Shown here piece by piece: positions 6,624 to 7,210 of a stretch of 7,210 nt of DNA. How positions within the stretch are numbered: the first letter of the stretch is position 1; each line of letters opens with the position of its first letter. Position numbers and translations under genes: made by a program. The DNA lies in NCBI GenBank assembly GCA_003641465.1, contig QNAJ01000072.1, positions 1 through 7,210 of the forward strand. Direction: 5' to 3'. Below the pieces are notes generated by a model. It did no database searches and was not told the origin of the DNA. It saw only the letters and a list, made by a program, of their open reading frames with translations. This DNA comes from Verrucomicrobiota bacterium. GTDB lineage: Bacteria > Verrucomicrobiota > Kiritimatiellia > B70-G9.

Positions 6624-7210
6624 TTATGTGCGGCGCATCCGGCGCAGTCCCAAAGCGCCAAGGAGGCCGCCTGCCATGAGGGAAATCACGCTGGGCTCAG
6701 GGATCAATCCAACGTCTACATCGTCGTAGTAGACGCGGCCGGCGCCGCTGCCGTTGTTGTTGATGCGCACCACAGCCCGGCCGTACGCAGTACCGGCAGG
6801 CGCGGTCTGGTTGCCGGAGCTGATCTCGAGCCACTGGTCAACAGAGTAGTGGGCAGTGTCAATCGGCTGAGAAGTCCAGGTGCCGATCATGCTATCAGAG
6901 GAGTTATACCATTCCAGGGCGACAACTCCGTAGACACCCGTCCCGGCAGGATCATCGCCCGGGAGGTAAGCGTAGGCAGTCAATACGTAAGTACTTCCGG
7001 GTGAGGCGTCGAAGTTCTGCCACAGTCCGGCCCACCACCACATACCGACCATGCCGGTTCCGCCGTGCGCCCAGCCCCAGTCGAATGGCTGGATTATGTT
7101 GCCGTCATCCCAAGAGTTCCAGTTGTTTGTGTAGGGTTCCTCGAAGCCGGGGTCATTGAGCAGGTCAGCCCAACTGACCGTGTAAGCCAACAGCACAGCC
7201 GCGCAGAGCG
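6624..7210 (-). CDS. PEP-CTERM sorting domain protein, 5' end outside window
   Basis: A surface or extracellular protein with a C-terminal PEP-CTERM signal, which in known systems is processed by exosortase (EpsH/Xrt) and linked to exopolysaccharide-producing Gram-negative bacteria. The tail has IPEP, a hydrophobic stretch (SVISLMAGGLLGALGL) and a basic end (RRMRRT). The mature part starts with DLLNDPGFEEP and ends with RVYYDDVDVG, the usual first and last strands of a carbohydrate-binding-like jelly roll. The segment between is rich in tryptophan (eight within about 35 residues, including WWW). The frame stays open to the window edge and reads LCAAVLLAYTVSWA before DLL, which is the hydrophobic core and cleavage region of a signal peptide. 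The true start is therefore beyond 7210, and the GTG at 7196 is probably internal. The ligand is unknown. A strong intrinsic terminator follows the stop codon (TAA at 6626-6624). Confidence 0.88.
   Translation of the reverse strand, partial: LCAAVLLAYTVSWADLLNDPGFEEPYTNNWNSWDDGNIIQPFDWGWAHGGTGMVGMWWWAGLWQNFDASPGSTYVLTAYAYLPGDDPAGTGVYGVVALEWYNSSDSMIGTWTSQPIDTAHYSVDQWLEISSGNQTAPAGTAYGRAVVRINNNGSGAGRVYYDDVDVGLIPEPSVISLMAGGLLGALGLRRMRRT

Overview
The window holds three genes, all on the minus strand. In transcription order, right to left, they are: a PEP-CTERM surface protein whose 5' end lies outside the window; a large secreted protein with a glycoamylase-like domain and accessory beta-sandwich and FN3 modules; and an unusually long glutamine synthetase adenylyltransferase (glnE type). 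The plus-strand open frames across the window lie antisense to these genes and look like by-products of GC-rich coding sequence.

The DNA looks GC-rich with G/C-biased codons. A PEP-CTERM tail of the form I-P-E-P, hydrophobic stretch, R-R-M-R-R, next to a secreted carbohydrate-active protein and a long GlnE, suggests an environmental Gram-negative bacterium. I would guess the PVC group (Kiritimatiellota, Verrucomicrobiota, Lentisphaerota) or a relative. This is inference from gene content; there is no phylogenetic marker in the window.

Layout: 1-98 is downstream of glnE and holds no recognisable gene. 99-3809 is glnE. 3810-3889 is a spacer with a small hairpin and at best a weak promoter. 3890-6436 is the glycoamylase-like gene, with a GTG start and a clear GGAG ribosome binding site. 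6437-6623 carries a candidate promoter for that gene and a strong intrinsic terminator for the upstream PEP-CTERM gene. 6624-7210 is the PEP-CTERM gene, cut by the window edge.

The terminator separates the PEP-CTERM gene from the other two. The glycoamylase-like gene and glnE have no visible terminator between them and may share a transcript, although no functional link between them is obvious. The most interesting feature is glnE. About 300 residues at its N-terminus look like two GlnD-style ACT domains, which would place a possible amino-acid sensor on the adenylyltransferase itself. Its first nucleotidyltransferase half is divergent, while the second is canonical.
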